From contig JAQGEQ010000260.1 of assembly GCA_034620365.1 (NCBI GenBank), forward strand, positions 1-64,000: a stretch of DNA of 64,000 nucleotides, read 5' to 3'. A program made the position numbers and the translations under genes. The notes under the pieces are model-generated. The model worked only from the letters and a program-made list of their open reading frames with translations, had not been told where the DNA came from and searched no databases. Below are positions 24,401-36,482 of the stretch, piece after piece (position 1 is the stretch's first letter; the number at the start of each line of letters is the position of its first letter). This stretch comes from Pegea sp. RAD2-039 (taxonomy: Eukaryota; Chordata; Thaliacea; Salpida; Salpidae).

Positions 24401-25170
24401 TAGTCATAAGTTTGCTGCTTAGTGTAGTTAAAAAAAACTTTTTTTTTTAATTTCATTGAGTAATGATAATGGTTTCAAGTCTCTCGTTCCGAAGCAACAT
24501 AAATTTAGGTAAAGAAGTTTAATAGAAAGTTCTAGCTTTATAATTAGCTAATAATAATTTGCATTCAGCAGAGTGGCGCAGCGGAAGTATAAAAACTGGA
24601 ATCTTTAAGTCACTGAGCAGCACTATTTGTCAAGTAGAGATAAAAGTAAAATAATTATAATATCTAAAATTATGAAAATAAAACTATTAGAGAGACATCT
24701 TGTGGCTGAAAAAATAAACTAATAAATTTAATTTCTATAAATATGAAGTTTTTTCAAAATCGCTGGTTAATTTGAAAAGAAAGGAAAATAAAAATTATAA
24801 GTATAAATTGAAATAAATATATTTTCTAACTTACTACTGCAAGTTTATACTGAATTTATATATTGACTATCTTGCTACTCACTAAGATCAACCATATTTT
24901 GCTTAAATAAAATATTTTTAGGTAGTAATCATCTTAAGTTTTCTGTAAATCGAATCACTATCCTGTTGTTTACAAAGACAAATAACAAACTCTACAAAAT
25001 TTCAATACTAAAATTTACAGAAATATTTGACGTCAAATTGCAATTTACGTCATCTAATTGTTAATTGAAACATTCAACTAAAAAGCAGGTTTGTTTATAT
25101 TTCTTAGTTTTGATTTTCAGATTATTTTATCGACGCATGGTCGATATCAAAAATATGATTTAGGTAGCTT
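24400..25170 (+). repeat. Segmental duplicate of 53865-54620
   Basis: Direct copy of about 760 bp. It starts at TTTGCTGCTTAGTGTAGTTA, includes the 5' flank and first 21 nt of a tRNA-iMet, then runs into repeat monomer through the same junction as the other copy. Confidence 0.85.
24567..24587 (+). pseudogene. tRNA-iMet 5' fragment
   Basis: The first 21 nt of the initiator tRNA (acceptor strand and D-arm, to GCGGAAG) with its natural upstream flank (TCTCGTTCCGAAGC block), then an abrupt change to AAAAACTGGAATCTTTAAG. The gene is cut within the D-arm/anticodon-stem boundary. Cannot encode a tRNA. Confidence 0.85.
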
Positions 25171-25241
25171 ATTACGAAATGCTTAAGTTTTGGATAGACA
25201 TTTTGATAATAATATCTTTTTTCATCTAGCATTTGTCTGGA
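25129..25241 (-). ncRNA. Candidate Sm-class small RNA gene, element 6
   Basis: On minus: TCCAGACAAATGCTAGATG, ATATTATTATC, a segment with TTTCGTAATAAGC, Sm-like ATATTTTTGA, hairpin ATCGAC-CATGC-GTCGAT, then AATAATCTGA downstream. It overlaps the end of the segmental duplicate shared with element 14. Confidence 0.42.
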
Positions 25242-26335
25242 AACAAGTTATTTTTCGAAAAATATTTTTTTTTAAATTTGATTAATTCATAATCATAAGA
25301 TTGATTTGGTATATTAACAAAGGAGATAAAAACAAATTGCTTTTGGTAAGTATGATTACTTTATTTGAGATTTTTCTAATTTTGAACGAAACTGTTTCTG
25401 GAAAATATTTTAAATTTGTTTTCGAAGTTTGAAGTCACTGAGTTGAGTCAATTTTTTGTAACCGACTTTTAATTTTATTTATAAATCTCAGTAAAAGGGT
25501 TATTGATAAAAGTTACAGGATGTTTTGTAAGGTTAAAGTCATTGATTAACACTATTAGTGTAGAGTATCTAAGGATACAAAACTTATGATATTTTAAAAT
25601 TTGAAAATAAAACCACTCGAGAGACATCTTGTGACTGAGAAATAAATCGTTTAATACAATTATATTTTACAAAATGTATTTATAGTGATTTTTTAAATTT
25701 TCACTTTAGCACAAGAAATTCTATTAAAATTGAGACAAACAGCATAGGATTTATTAATGTCACTTTTAGTTTAACTATTAATTAACTGACAAAGTAGAAA
25801 TTGTTTAAAAGATGAACAGTTCGGTATGAACTTAATTTTTACTTCTCATTTTAAAATTTTCAAGCAAATGTTTAAGTATCGACATATGAAAAGATTTCAA
25901 TATGAAATTTCAGTAATAAAGTTGAAGCAGCTTCGCTCACCTTATATTTGCTGTTGTTGATTGTGCTAACACTTAAATAAGTAACATCATCATTCTACTT
26001 GACATTACAAGACAAAAACATTGAGGGGAGCATCTTTAATAACTTTTTTATCAATAACACATGTCATAAAAGGCTTGAGTGACGTCATTTGTATCGAGGT
26101 CATTAAAACTCCTCTTAAATATTGTGATGAAGTCATTATTTTTGAAACTATTAAAGCAGTGATAAATTTCATCATAACTAATCATAATAACTTCAAAATA
26201 ATTTCATTGATAACTCTAATATTGATAAAATAGTTTACTGGCATAGTAAGAATTATAAAGTTGCATAACAATGAACTGAAATAGTTTTCAAAAAATCCTA
26301 AAACAATAATTAAATTGACGCCGAAAATGTGACTT
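25242..26335. repeat. Dispersed repeat and spacer edge
   Basis: Contains GTCATTGATTAACACTATTAG (about 25530, slightly diverged) and GACATCTTGTGACTGAG (about 25622). A 70-codon open frame at 26021-26233 has no coding character and lies in sequence with imperfect GTCATTA repeats. No gene supported. Confidence 0.5.
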
Positions 26336-26445
26336 TTGATTTTGTCGCCGACTCAAGTTTCTCGTTCCGAAGCTACATAATTTTAAGTAAAGTAGTTTTA
26401 TAAATAGTTCTAGTTTTATAATCAGCTAGTATAAATTTTGCTTTC

Positions 26446-26516
26446 AGCAGAGTGGCGCAGCGGAAGCGTGCTGGGCTCATAACCCAGAAGTCGATGGATC
26501 GAAGCCATCCTCTACT
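26446..26516 (+). tRNA. Initiator tRNA-Met (CAT), right-arm copy
   Basis: 71 nt, with A1-T72, CTGGG/CCCAG anticodon stem and anticodon CAT. Relative to the left copy it has a G at the end of the T-loop (ATCGAAG rather than ATCGAAA), and the acceptor 3' strand reads CTCTACT, giving a C-A mismatch at pair 3-70. It differs from the left copy at different acceptor positions, so each has picked up its own lesion. The rest of the cloverleaf is intact. Confidence 0.9.
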
Positions 26517-27016
26517 GTGTGCACTGTAATCATTTAATGACAGTTACCTGGTGTTGTGATCATGCTAACCTACGTTCGAATCCTGGTTACAATATGACTT
26601 TTTCAATGTTTGATTTATTGGTTTTCTTACAATTTATCCATATATTCTACTCCAATCTGTTGATATCAAAAAAGCTTGGGCTTATCATGCAATATTTTTG
26701 TATTTACTTCTGAATGGTTGTCTAAGCATAAAATAAATTTTAGTTTTAACATAAATGAATACAAAAACTTACAAAAAAGTGATTTGTGATTTAAGCAACT
26801 TTTTGTTAAATTATCTTTACTTATTTCTATTTTATTTGATTCAAGTTTAAATCAAAGTGTATTAGTTTATTTATCAATATTTTTTTATTAGCTATGTTGA
26901 GTTTTGTATGTAAAATACAATTGATATCTGAAAATTCATTAAATATAAAATAAAAACTAAATAACTTTAATTGAATTAAAACAGATAACAAATCAACTTG
27001 AGATTAAGTAGCTGTT

Positions 27017-27331
27017 GAAAAACAAAGTCTATGAAATTTAAGGTTTGAACATTATTGTGACGTACAGAATTCTAAAAAAACTACAAAAAAACTTGTTTGC
27101 TTGTAAACACGTTACTTGTTTCAAAATAAGGGTTGAAATTTCAATTAAAAAAAATCTTTCTTAATTGCTTCATCTACTGGTTGGCTGATTTCAGATTTCT
27201 TTAAATGATTTAAATCTGATTTATAAAAGCTTGTCATTTGAAACCCTAAATATTCACTTGGTTCCAAAATACAAAATAATAGTTATGTTCTTTTACTAGA
27301 TCATAAGAAACTATATTGATATTTATAGCTA
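27017..27331. repeat. Block of about 310 bp present only in right arm
   Basis: Interrupts the alignment between arms after GTAGCTGTTGAAA. The left arm reads straight through near 7715-7735. Part of it (GTCATTTGAAACCCTAAA and what follows) resembles 28096-28160, so it may be a local duplication. No ends typical of a transposon were found. Confidence 0.6.
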
Positions 27332-29022
27332 TTTATTCATTTTTTATAGTTTTCCTGATTGAAGAACTCCTTATCTCAACTTTTCAATAATATCATTCTA
27401 CTAAAAGGTTTGAGAATTCAAAATGACTTTTTTCATCGATAATAAAATTTATAATTTTTCACCATTATCTTCATTGGTACTTTAAGTTTTTTGTGTTTTG
27501 ATATTGGTTGTTAATAAGCCTAATTTTAAATAAAACAATATTCATTTGCTTAACGAAGAAAAACAAACTAAAATCATGTACTTCCACAAATATTAAGATG
27601 AAATTGTTTAAGATGGATGTAATATCAAATTTAAAGTTTTCTACTAACATCTTTTAACTAACATTTTTACTTACTTATTAAGCTAATTAATTAAAAATTA
27701 ATTCATTAAAAAGAATTAAAGTCTTAGTAATTCAAACAAAGCTTACTTGTTTAAAATACTTACGTTGAAAGTTTTATACTTTTAAAAGTTATATAATTAA
27801 AGATAAATTGTCAAGTCTAACGGTAAACACAAAGTTGGACTTAGCACAGGAAGACAAAACTTGTGTTCTCTAACTTAATATTAGGAATGACTTCAAGAAA
27901 TTTTAAAACAACAATAATGAATGAAAATCAAACATTATTATGAATAGCTCTGTAACAAAAAAGTCAAAATTTTGATGAAAACTCTAAATTCAAAGTTGAA
28001 ATAATTATTTTAAAAAACAAATCTAGAAAAAGTTCTATTTTAATAAATATGAGATTGTTTACAAATTACATGGAAATTTAGATGTTGAAGATTTGTCATT
28101 TGAAACCATAAACACTCACTTAGTTCTTCTATACAGATTTGCAATTATGTTTTTTCTTCGAAATTCTATTGAACAATTCTCATTCTAGCATTATGTCTAG
28201 CTTATTCTTTTTTATATCATTTCCGATCAAAAGTTTGTTCTTATTATTTTTTTATTTTCTGATCAAACATTTCACAAGCATACCAGCTACTGGTTGATTT
28301 ATTTTATACTTATTCAAAAGACTTAAAAATTAAAAATCACATTTTCGGAAAAAACTTACAAATAGAATTATAAATTCTTAATTGATTCCTCAATACCCAA
28401 TCAGCTATCAATATATCTAATATCTCCAAACTAACTGCTGTCATCGTCATTCTAAACATTTACTATTAGAAATTTTATTTATTTATTTAGTTAATTATTA
28501 TTTAAAACAATCCTAAGACTATTATGACGACCTCTGGAAATGTTAAGTAACTGACGATGAATAAAAACATCATTTAACTTTTACTATGTTTTCTTTTACT
28601 ATATATTATCTTATTTTTATTGATGGTTTATATTTTAACTATGCCTCTATAATGTTCCAAACATTTATACATTGATTTTAAAATGTTGTACTCAACACAT
28701 TTCTATTATCGTTTTGATCTTCATTAAAACATAATTTTAACCTTTTACCTGATCATTTCAAGAAAGTTTAATAACTACTTAAAGCAAGCAATATTATTTT
28801 CTTTTATTTTTCAGTACATTTTGTTATATTAAGTGGCAAATGGAGGGTCACTTAGAGAAAACTGAAACTGAAACACAAAACAATCAAACGTTGGAAAAGA
28901 AGTATGACATTCATACATGTTATACTTATGTTACGCTATAAGCATATACTACTAAAACACTTTACAAAAAACAGACAACAAATTTTACTTTTGATAAACA
29001 TTAAAAGAGACACAAGTCTATT
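27332..29022. other. Noncoding inner part of right arm
   Basis: Mirror of 6032-7715. No gene supported. Confidence 0.6.
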
Positions 29023-31362
29023 TTAGACAAATAAAAATGGCATTGTAGGTAGTTCGTTGAGTTTACTTAAAATATTTTTAAAGGTAATTTTTTTTCTATT
29101 TATTTTAGAGATATTTTCTAAGATTGATAAGTATTCATTCAACAAATTGGTCTTCAAATTGAGATCATAGCTTTGATTAAAATTTCTGCATACTTTTCCA
29201 ACAGTTACTTGAATGCAGGTTATTAGCTTAAAAAAACATTTTTCATTAGATGGAGTAATTCTATCATCCAACAAGGTAGGCAAAATCTTCAAAAAAATGA
29301 AGAAGTTTTGTAATATTTCTACTATTAATTTAGCAGAATTTGAATTATTTATCATCAAACTTCTTATGATTATCAGCCATCCTTCAAAATTTATCATACT
29401 TAAATTATTCCATCCAATATAATAATGGAAACACGTTCTGGTAAGAAGAAATTTTAACTTTTGTATTACAGCTCTCTTATGTTCTTTTGTATAATCGATA
29501 AACTTAGGAGCTAGCAAAGTAAACAACCAAACTTTTCGTTTTAGTAAAAATATTGATTTAAAAATTGGCTCAACTTCTTCCTTCTGAATTCGTGAATGTT
29601 GGTGAAATTTCAGGATTATATCCTTTTTCAAATCATCTATTTTTTTTGATTCTGTAGTAATAACATCTACAGGCAATCTTAAGAAACCATTCTTTAAGAT
29701 AGAACTTATAAGACCAATTACACGATGTTTTTCTTTATCAAAGTATAAAAAAAAGTCTAAATAGTTTTGTGATGATTCTGGTTTTTCAATTTGGAAATTT
29801 GTGTATTCAAACGGAAATTCTGCAAAAGCAAATAACTCTAGTGTAATTTTAGATGGTGATATAAGCAATTGATGCAATAAACAATCAAAAAACGTTTTAA
29901 GCATCACGTCTTTTACAAACAAGTTGTCATATTTCTTTGTTTTATCAAGAATCTTATAAAACATTTTATCTAAAAGTTGACATTTTTCACCACTTGAGTA
30001 CTCCTTTGTATGTTTTCTATTTAAAAAGCAATCTTGCGACTTGTTGCTAGCATTATTATTCAGCAGTTTTACTAAACAAATATTCAGTTGTTTCTTTAGA
30101 GCAAAAGCTAGAGTAACTAACAACAATATAATCCTCAGACTTTTAGAAATAGACCGGTATGTGTTTTGATCTCTAAAGCATTTTAAAACCGTTGAGTTTA
30201 ATACTGAAAACAAAAAAACATCACTCGTAAGAGAAATTAAACGTTCATTGCTAAGATAAACTTGTTTTTCTTTTTCTTCAAGACTTTCTCCCAGTTTGTA
30301 CTCATAATGACTGAAGTGTAAGCTCTTATAGATAGTTTTGTTTACATATAAACCGCTTGCAATCTTCTTCAATTCATTAGATTTAAAGCCTGGAATTAAT
30401 TTGTAAGCACAAACCAACTGTATTAACCAATCAAAACAAACTAAAGCTGACGAAAGCGTAGTAATCAATGATTTCTCAGTCTCAATTACATGCTTGGTAA
30501 ACTCAGATTTACATAATTTGTGAATCTCTTTTGAGCAAAAAGTTTGTCTAAGAACATATATTTGATTTGCATTTGATAAATGGACAAATAAAAGCAAGTC
30601 ACAATACATTATAAGTTCTCTTATAAATGTTGCTGTTTTCTCATCAGCTGAAGAGTAACAAATTTGGCACTGATGAAAACAGATAGTTTTGTGAGCATAC
30701 CCATCTAAAAATGACAGATATGTTTGCAATTTATTTAACCCAGGTTGAGAATGTGACGTATTTGTCGGGGATGAAGAGAAAGAAAAGTATTTTATCAACT
30801 CAACAAATCGCTTATTAGTTTGTTTAAAGTTTGTTTTTGAAGTTGTTAGAAACACGTTTAGAATTTGTGACAAGAAACATGAAAAAGCAATTGTCTTAAA
30901 GTTCTGCAAAATGTTAGATGATTCCAAACCTTCAGCAATTATCAAACAATGTTTCAAAAGTTCTAAACCAACAAAATGTTCTTTCACTGATTTATTTTTC
31001 TTTAAAGAATATCCCACTCCAAGGTAAAAAAAAAGTTTTACTAAAACCATTTCATATGAAAAATTACTAACATCAAAATCTTGTAGCTTATATACCTTAA
31101 CAAAATTATCATCTTGAGATATCCAATAAACGCATCCAGGTAAAGCAATTTTGTTTCTCAGAAAAAGATGAGACATGCAATCAAATTTATCGGTATCAAA
31201 GTTATCACGACTGTATTTATGTTGAAGTTCTAAATTATTTTTGAATACTTCATTTGTAAAAATGAATTGAAACATTCTACCTTGCAAAATGTAGAACTTG
31301 TTTTCTTTTATCTTGTACTGTTTTACAAACTCAGAAAACTTATCAGCTTTTAAACTAGACAT
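29023..31362 (-). CDS. Unrecognised 779-aa intronless protein, right-arm copy
   Basis: Intact homologue of the left-arm ORF, in mirror orientation, so both genes are transcribed towards the spacer. About 89% of residues agree. Differences are uneven: the first 430 residues and the region around 480-570 are highly conserved. Two short patches are heavily rewritten at the protein level without breaking the frame. These are the one containing HQHSRIQKEEVEP (around residue 590) and the one containing KLKFLLTRTCFHY (around residue 640). One extra residue occurs at YKLIPGF versus YKFVGF in the left copy. The acceptor-like CATTTTTACAG upstream of the ATG is conserved. Family not recognised; no catalytic motif seen. 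Two intact divergent copies suggest a functional duplicated gene, possibly diversifying. Confidence 0.85.
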   Translation of the reverse strand: MSSLKADKFSEFVKQYKIKENKFYILQGRMFQFIFTNEVFKNNLELQHKYSRDNFDTDKFDCMSHLFLRNKIALPGCVYWISQDDNFVKVYKLQDFDVSNFSYEMVLVKLFFYLGVGYSLKKNKSVKEHFVGLELLKHCLIIAEGLESSNILQNFKTIAFSCFLSQILNVFLTTSKTNFKQTNKRFVELIKYFSFSSSPTNTSHSQPGLNKLQTYLSFLDGYAHKTICFHQCQICYSSADEKTATFIRELIMYCDLLLFVHLSNANQIYVLRQTFCSKEIHKLCKSEFTKHVIETEKSLITTLSSALVCFDWLIQLVCAYKLIPGFKSNELKKIASGLYVNKTIYKSLHFSHYEYKLGESLEEKEKQVYLSNERLISLTSDVFLFSVLNSTVLKCFRDQNTYRSISKSLRIILLLVTLAFALKKQLNICLVKLLNNNASNKSQDCFLNRKHTKEYSSGEKCQLLDKMFYKILDKTKKYDNLFVKDVMLKTFFDCLLHQLLISPSKITLELFAFAEFPFEYTNFQIEKPESSQNYLDFFLYFDKEKHRVIGLISSILKNGFLRLPVDVITTESKKIDDLKKDIILKFHQHSRIQKEEVEPIFKSIFLLKRKVWLFTLLAPKFIDYTKEHKRAVIQKLKFLLTRTCFHYYIGWNNLSMINFEGWLIIIRSLMINNSNSAKLIVEILQNFFIFLKILPTLLDDRITPSNEKCFFKLITCIQVTVGKVCRNFNQSYDLNLKTNLLNEYLSILENISKINRKKITFKNILSKLNELPTMPFLFV

Positions 31363-33299
31363 TATTATGGATTATCAGTCTGTAAAAATGATTTGTACAT
31401 CTTTAACATATGCAGAAGTATATAAAGATAATATCTTATACTAATTTGCTTAGCCTTACATAAAAGCATGAATAATTCAAATTAGTTAAATCTTAAATAA
31501 TAGCAAAGATGAGAACTTTTCAACATATATCTTTGCACTTCTCTTTTATTACTTCATAGACTTAAAATTTACAGTAACAAAAAAAAGGACAACAACGTTG
31601 TTGATATGTAAATAAAGAATAGTAAATAAAAATTAAAACTTTTACAAACACTTGAAAATATATTTAAATTATTGCTAAAAGGTATTTATTTATTAGAGCT
31701 TGCAAAGTAATTACAAAGCTTAGTTTTAAAATAATACCTAAAGATATTACAATATTGTTTTTCAGTTTACCACAATTTATTGAAAAAATATGCAAAACAT
31801 GAGAAAAAACAGTTGCTAAATAGAAATTATGAAAAAAGAATATCCAACTGTAAAATCCAACATAAAAGTGTTTGTAAATATCTCCAAAATTTGATACTAC
31901 TTTTATGTAAAACAGTTGATTAGTTTCATGTACAGTAAAAATAAACTATCAAAGGTTGTAAATATTGATGGATTTATTAAAATTATTCCTTTTTATCGGT
32001 TTCTACAATGATTTTTCAGTTTTTTCTAAATGATATGTTGACTCAAAAGTGTATTTTAAAATTAAGAATACATTTCAAAAATTACTTTTTTTAAACTTTG
32101 TTTTAAATAACATTTTTCTCCATTTACATTAAAGTAATAAATCTTTTAAAGCTTTTTGTAGTAAACTTTTACATACTTCTTCAATATTTAGAAAAGTTAA
32201 GCAATAATTAAACACCTTAGATACAAAAGTTTATTCGTTTAATGAAAACTTCACTAATAATACAAAATAAGTGAAAGCTGCTGATAAGATAACAACAAAC
32301 AGTAAAATTCAGCAAAATTATTTGATTAACAAACAAAACCTCTGTTACATAAGATCTGTTTGTCAAATTCTAAACTTAGTTTATTGTTCTATCTTCATAT
32401 ACATGAGCTTCTGGACCAATCTACAATTAATATTTTGTTAATTTGTATTTTTTAAGGATAATGAAGTATTGAATTAGTTTGTAAATTGGTGTCAGATAAT
32501 TAAGTATCATGGGCTACTATTTTTAATAAAGTTTCAAAAATTTGGTATCTACAAATTATATCTTAAAATGTTATTTTATTCAATAACAGAGGTTTAGTAA
32601 TGTTATGATTAAACATGATTTAACTGGTGCCAAGTTGCTTTATTAGTCAATATTTATATTAACAACCAGTTTGATCATATTAATCTACCAACTAAAGAAA
32701 TAATCATAGTTATTGACTCAATAAAAAGACAGTTAGCGCCACATAGGAGAAACAGTTAAAACGGCCAAATTAATTTTTCAAAAAACATTTTTCTAGTTGT
32801 TACAATTTTTTAATAAATTTTTTTTTATTAGTTACCAAACTTCTACACCAAAGTGGAGAAATTTAATCCATTTGAATTGTGAATTGTAAAATTTTTTATC
32901 AATAATAGATATATTACATATTTGCTAATATTTCACTTGAATATGACATTTCAAATATTTATTAATATAGTTAACTTGATATAATTAATAAAAAGAATAA
33001 TGTTACATCATTAAAAGTACTTCAATTAAATCCGTCATAAGTGTAACTATAGGGTCCCAATCTTGTCAAGATGAATATTAAAGTATATTTAACACTTAAA
33101 TATATTCATTATGAAAATATGCATTATTGAAACACTTGGTCTTAGTCTTGAACTTGGTATTGGTATTTTAATTTAAAAATATTTTTACTCGGAAGACTAA
33201 GGCCGTGTTTTCAATATTCATGTTAACAACAACTGGAATTTTATAAATAAAGAGATTAACAACTTATTCGATTACCACAAAAATTAAGATTTTGCTCGA
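31363..33299. other. Noncoding outer part of right arm
   Basis: Mirror of about 1780-3694. No gene supported. Confidence 0.6.
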
Positions 33300-33640
33300 T
33301 TAAACTTATTTTTATCAGGAATTAAAATATAATAACTATAAGTTGTCTTAAGACTTTTTGTAACTAATCAAATTTCAATTTAAGAATTTAATTTTGTTTT
33401 TTAAGCTCTTTGAAATCTTCATTTGTTTGTAATAGCAAAAACTAACTTAACATTTGTAATTAATGAAATGTGTTTTAAATGAATTCAGTTTTAAACTTTT
33501 TAAAAATAGCTTATTTCAAACAATTATAGAGCTAGTCAGCAAAAACAGAAAGAAAACCTAAATTAATTGTTAATTAAACTGTAAAATAGAAATGTCGTAC
33601 CAAACAACAATTACAATATTGAAACATTGACACTCAACGT
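33300..33640. repeat. Block of about 340 bp present only in right arm
   Basis: At the matching point of the left arm (about 1740-1780) only a short unrelated stretch is present. The block is A+T-rich, with no ORF and no obvious terminal repeats. Exact edges are uncertain by 20-30 bp because both flanks are diverged. Confidence 0.55.
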
Positions 33641-34525
33641 ATGCTAGTATAACGTTAGTTGAATTTACTAAACCTGGTTATTAAAATATAATTTTTAATA
33701 TTCTTTGCAACAAAATAATTTACTTAAATTTTGAAAAAACTTTTACTTCCTTCATATATTAAAATGATCAACTTTTTTTTTCTTAATATAGTTTATCAGA
33801 ACTGATTTATTTCATAAATTTCGTAATTTTATTAAATTTGATAAATTTATCACAATTTCACAAATATTGTAATAAAATGAATTGAAAAATAGTCTTGTGT
33901 AAAATCTAAATGTTAAACTCCAAAAAAAAACACTTTTTTTTCATTAATTTTAGTTGTTAATCAATTTGAACAGTTCTTGATGTGAAAAGTGTAAAAGTTC
34001 AAAACTTTAGAAAAACTAATTGCTTTACAATTTCTGTTGAAAAAATTTGAATGAAGTATCTGAAGTGTATGAAAGTGATTGAATAATTTCTTTAGCAAGA
34101 AAAATATAATTCTGATATTTCATTCACTTTCTCCAGTGATATTCAACTAAAAATAATATCAAAAATTTATATAAACTTCTTCAAACTTTCTATTTTCTTA
34201 ATTTTTTTTGATAATATTTATACTATAGAGCTTTATGGTGTAATTTTCTGCAATCACTATTAAAAGAATAAATGTATTTTCAGAAAATAGAGTTGACTAA
34301 GTTGCTTTCTATAATTAAATCCACCAAAAAATGTCTAAAATCTTTCCAAAGATTCGGTTTTAAAAAAATTTTCTTAAAATAATCAATTTTAAATAGAAAA
34401 CAACGTTTTTAGCTGAGAAAATAAGTTTCTGGTATTGTATTATTAAAACATAATTTTTTTTTTATTCAAGAAAACGCTAGTTGCTAAATTTTGATCAACT
34501 TGTTTAAGGACACTGTTTAGTAATT

Positions 34526-35024
34526 TAAAAATTGTATTTTCAGCTTTAATTTACGAATCAAAAAAAAATAAGTCATTTTGCTCGAATTGTAATATATAAA
34601 CGCAAAGAAATTAAAGGAAGGACAGAAAGGCCAGCAGCTCAAATGATTAATTACGAAAAATGTTTAACAGAAAACTTTAGAAATAAAAGTTAATGTTAAA
34701 CACTTTTTGTGAAATGTTGTTTGGTAGAAAGTTCTTGAAGAAGCTTCAGTAAATGTTTTCTTTTTATTGAATGTGTTTTGCAGGATTTGAACAAAGAGAC
34801 ATAATATTTTTTTTTTAATTTTCTCAAATTATTATTTTTGTTAAAATAGTTTTAAGAAACTGTTTTTGTAAAAAAACTAATTTTTTCTTTTATTAAATTA
34901 AAATCATATATATAACCAATATATATTAATATTAGAAACTGTTTGCTTTTTACAAAATACTTTATGTGTTTATCATCTTTTAAGTGAAGTTTACATGTAC
35001 CTAATTAGATTGAAACTAAATTTG
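34526..35024. other. Unique sequence before zinc-finger remnant
   Basis: Immediately outside the right arm. No gene or repeat recognised. Confidence 0.4.
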
Positions 35025-35560
35025 ATGGACAACAAACAACTTTATCGGAAGCGAAAGTTGTTATCAACCGAAAGTAACATCAACAATGAACCATCAAAAA
35101 ACAAACATTCAAATAAATTATTTAGTGGAGAGGATGGTTGGCACGAAATTATCGTTGATGAAATTAATTGTAACAATGAAAGAGAAAATATAACAAGGAA
35201 GAATAATTCGTCGACCAAAAGTAATAAATCAGCAGAAGTAGTAAATGAAGAAAAAAAATGTTTGCTTAAAAAAGTTTGAAATTGGAAATACAAATATGAA
35301 TGTTTGATTTGTTGTAGACAATTTAATTTCAAATCTCAACTTGTCAATCATGAAAGAACTCATACTGGTGAGAAACCATATGAATGCATTGTTTGTGGAA
35401 GAAGGTTTAGTCAAAGTTCAACCCTTATAACACATGAAAGAAATCACATCGTATATACAAATATATTTGTAAAGATTTTTTTTATGAGATTATTTATTTA
35501 TACAATAAATGCAAAGTGTGGTGCCTGAAGAGAGTACCTCTTGCTAAAACACATTCCCAC
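35025..35560 (+). pseudogene. C2H2 zinc-finger gene, broken
   Basis: From the ATG at 35025 (MDNKQLYRKRKLL) a Lys/Asn/Ser-rich N-terminal region runs 84 codons to a TGA at 35277-35279. In the same frame directly after it come two C2H2 fingers: [10 protein letters not shown]...HERTH, a canonical TGEKPY linker, then [10 protein letters not shown]...HERNH. A third finger beginning CKVCGA is visible only in another frame near 35510-35555 and is itself broken. So there is at least one in-frame stop and one frameshift. An intron spanning the TGA is possible but I see no convincing GT-AG pair that rescues it. The original product would have been a DNA-binding transcription factor. It is not duplicated elsewhere in the window. 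Confidence 0.75.
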
Positions 35561-36400
35561 AAAAAAAGCTAAAAATATAGAAAGAATAATATGTAACACA
35601 TGGCTTTTATAACACGCCTAAGAAAGTTTAAAGAATCTTGTTTCACCTTTAGATTTCAAAACCCCTTTATCTAACAACGTCAATGAAACTTATAAACAAA
35701 ATTAAAATCTCTGACTTTAGTTAAATCGTAGTTTTTCATTACTGTAATAAATGAACAAACTTTACTTTTAAAATGATAGTTTATCAATTAATGATCATTT
35801 TTCCTGGTTTAGATGATTCAGTTCAAAGAGTTATTTTTTATATTATTAACATTCTATGTAAGTTTGCACTATTATATTGTACAAAGACTTTCAAATTGCT
35901 TTTAAATAATTTTCTACTTTTACTTTAGAATCTCTATCTTATTTATTCTTTAATTAGATTTTTTAAATTATTTTTAATGAAAAAATAATTTATTAGAATA
36001 TTTATTATGACTAAGAAATTTTAGAAAATCAAATTATTCAAATTCAAAAAATTTATTTTTTTTTCACGTTTGATAAAATCTTATAATGTTAGCTAAAAAT
36101 AGGATTTGTTCAAATAAATTTATAGTGTTTTTTGGTAATTACTTTTTAACTGTAAAACTTTATTCTTCAGCATATAACGCTAATTATGAATTTAATAGCA
36201 GATATAATTGCAACACTATTGACGTCATTTAATTCTACACATTTCTAGGATATTATAATTCAATCTACTAGTAATATAATATTTGAAAATACTTATTGTA
36301 GTCTACATCATTAGTTACTTTTTTAATCAAAAATAAACATTTTGAATTTTGAATTTATTAATGAACAAGTGAAAACATTTTAAAGGAAAAAAATTAAATA
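35561..36400. other. Gene-free stretch
   Basis: Very A+T-rich; no gene or repeat recognised. Confidence 0.4.
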
Positions 36401-36482
36401 ATAATAATTTAATAATAATAAATAAAATATAGCTTTCTATATAATAAAAATTTTAAATAAAAAATGGAACAAGATAAATAAA

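Larger units (their letters stand above)
26335..34525 (-). repeat. Right arm of large imperfect palindrome
   Basis: Reverse-complement counterpart of 879-8400. It carries its own tRNA-iMet and the 779-aa ORF in mirror orientation. It is longer than the left arm because of blocks at about 27017-27331 and about 33300-33640. Confidence 0.93.

Noticed and set aside
26021..26233. 70-codon frame near the palindrome spacer edge
   Set aside because: Low-complexity sequence with imperfect GTCATTA repeats; no duplicate or motif supports it.
26523..26593. tRNA-like stretch after the right-arm tRNA, with a B-box-like GTTCGAATCC and 6 of 7 acceptor pairs
   Set aside because: No recognisable D-arm or A box and no valid anticodon loop; the left-arm counterpart has lost the B-box-like string.
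35042..35414. Minus-strand frames over the zinc-finger remnant
   Set aside because: Antisense to clear C2H2 codons.
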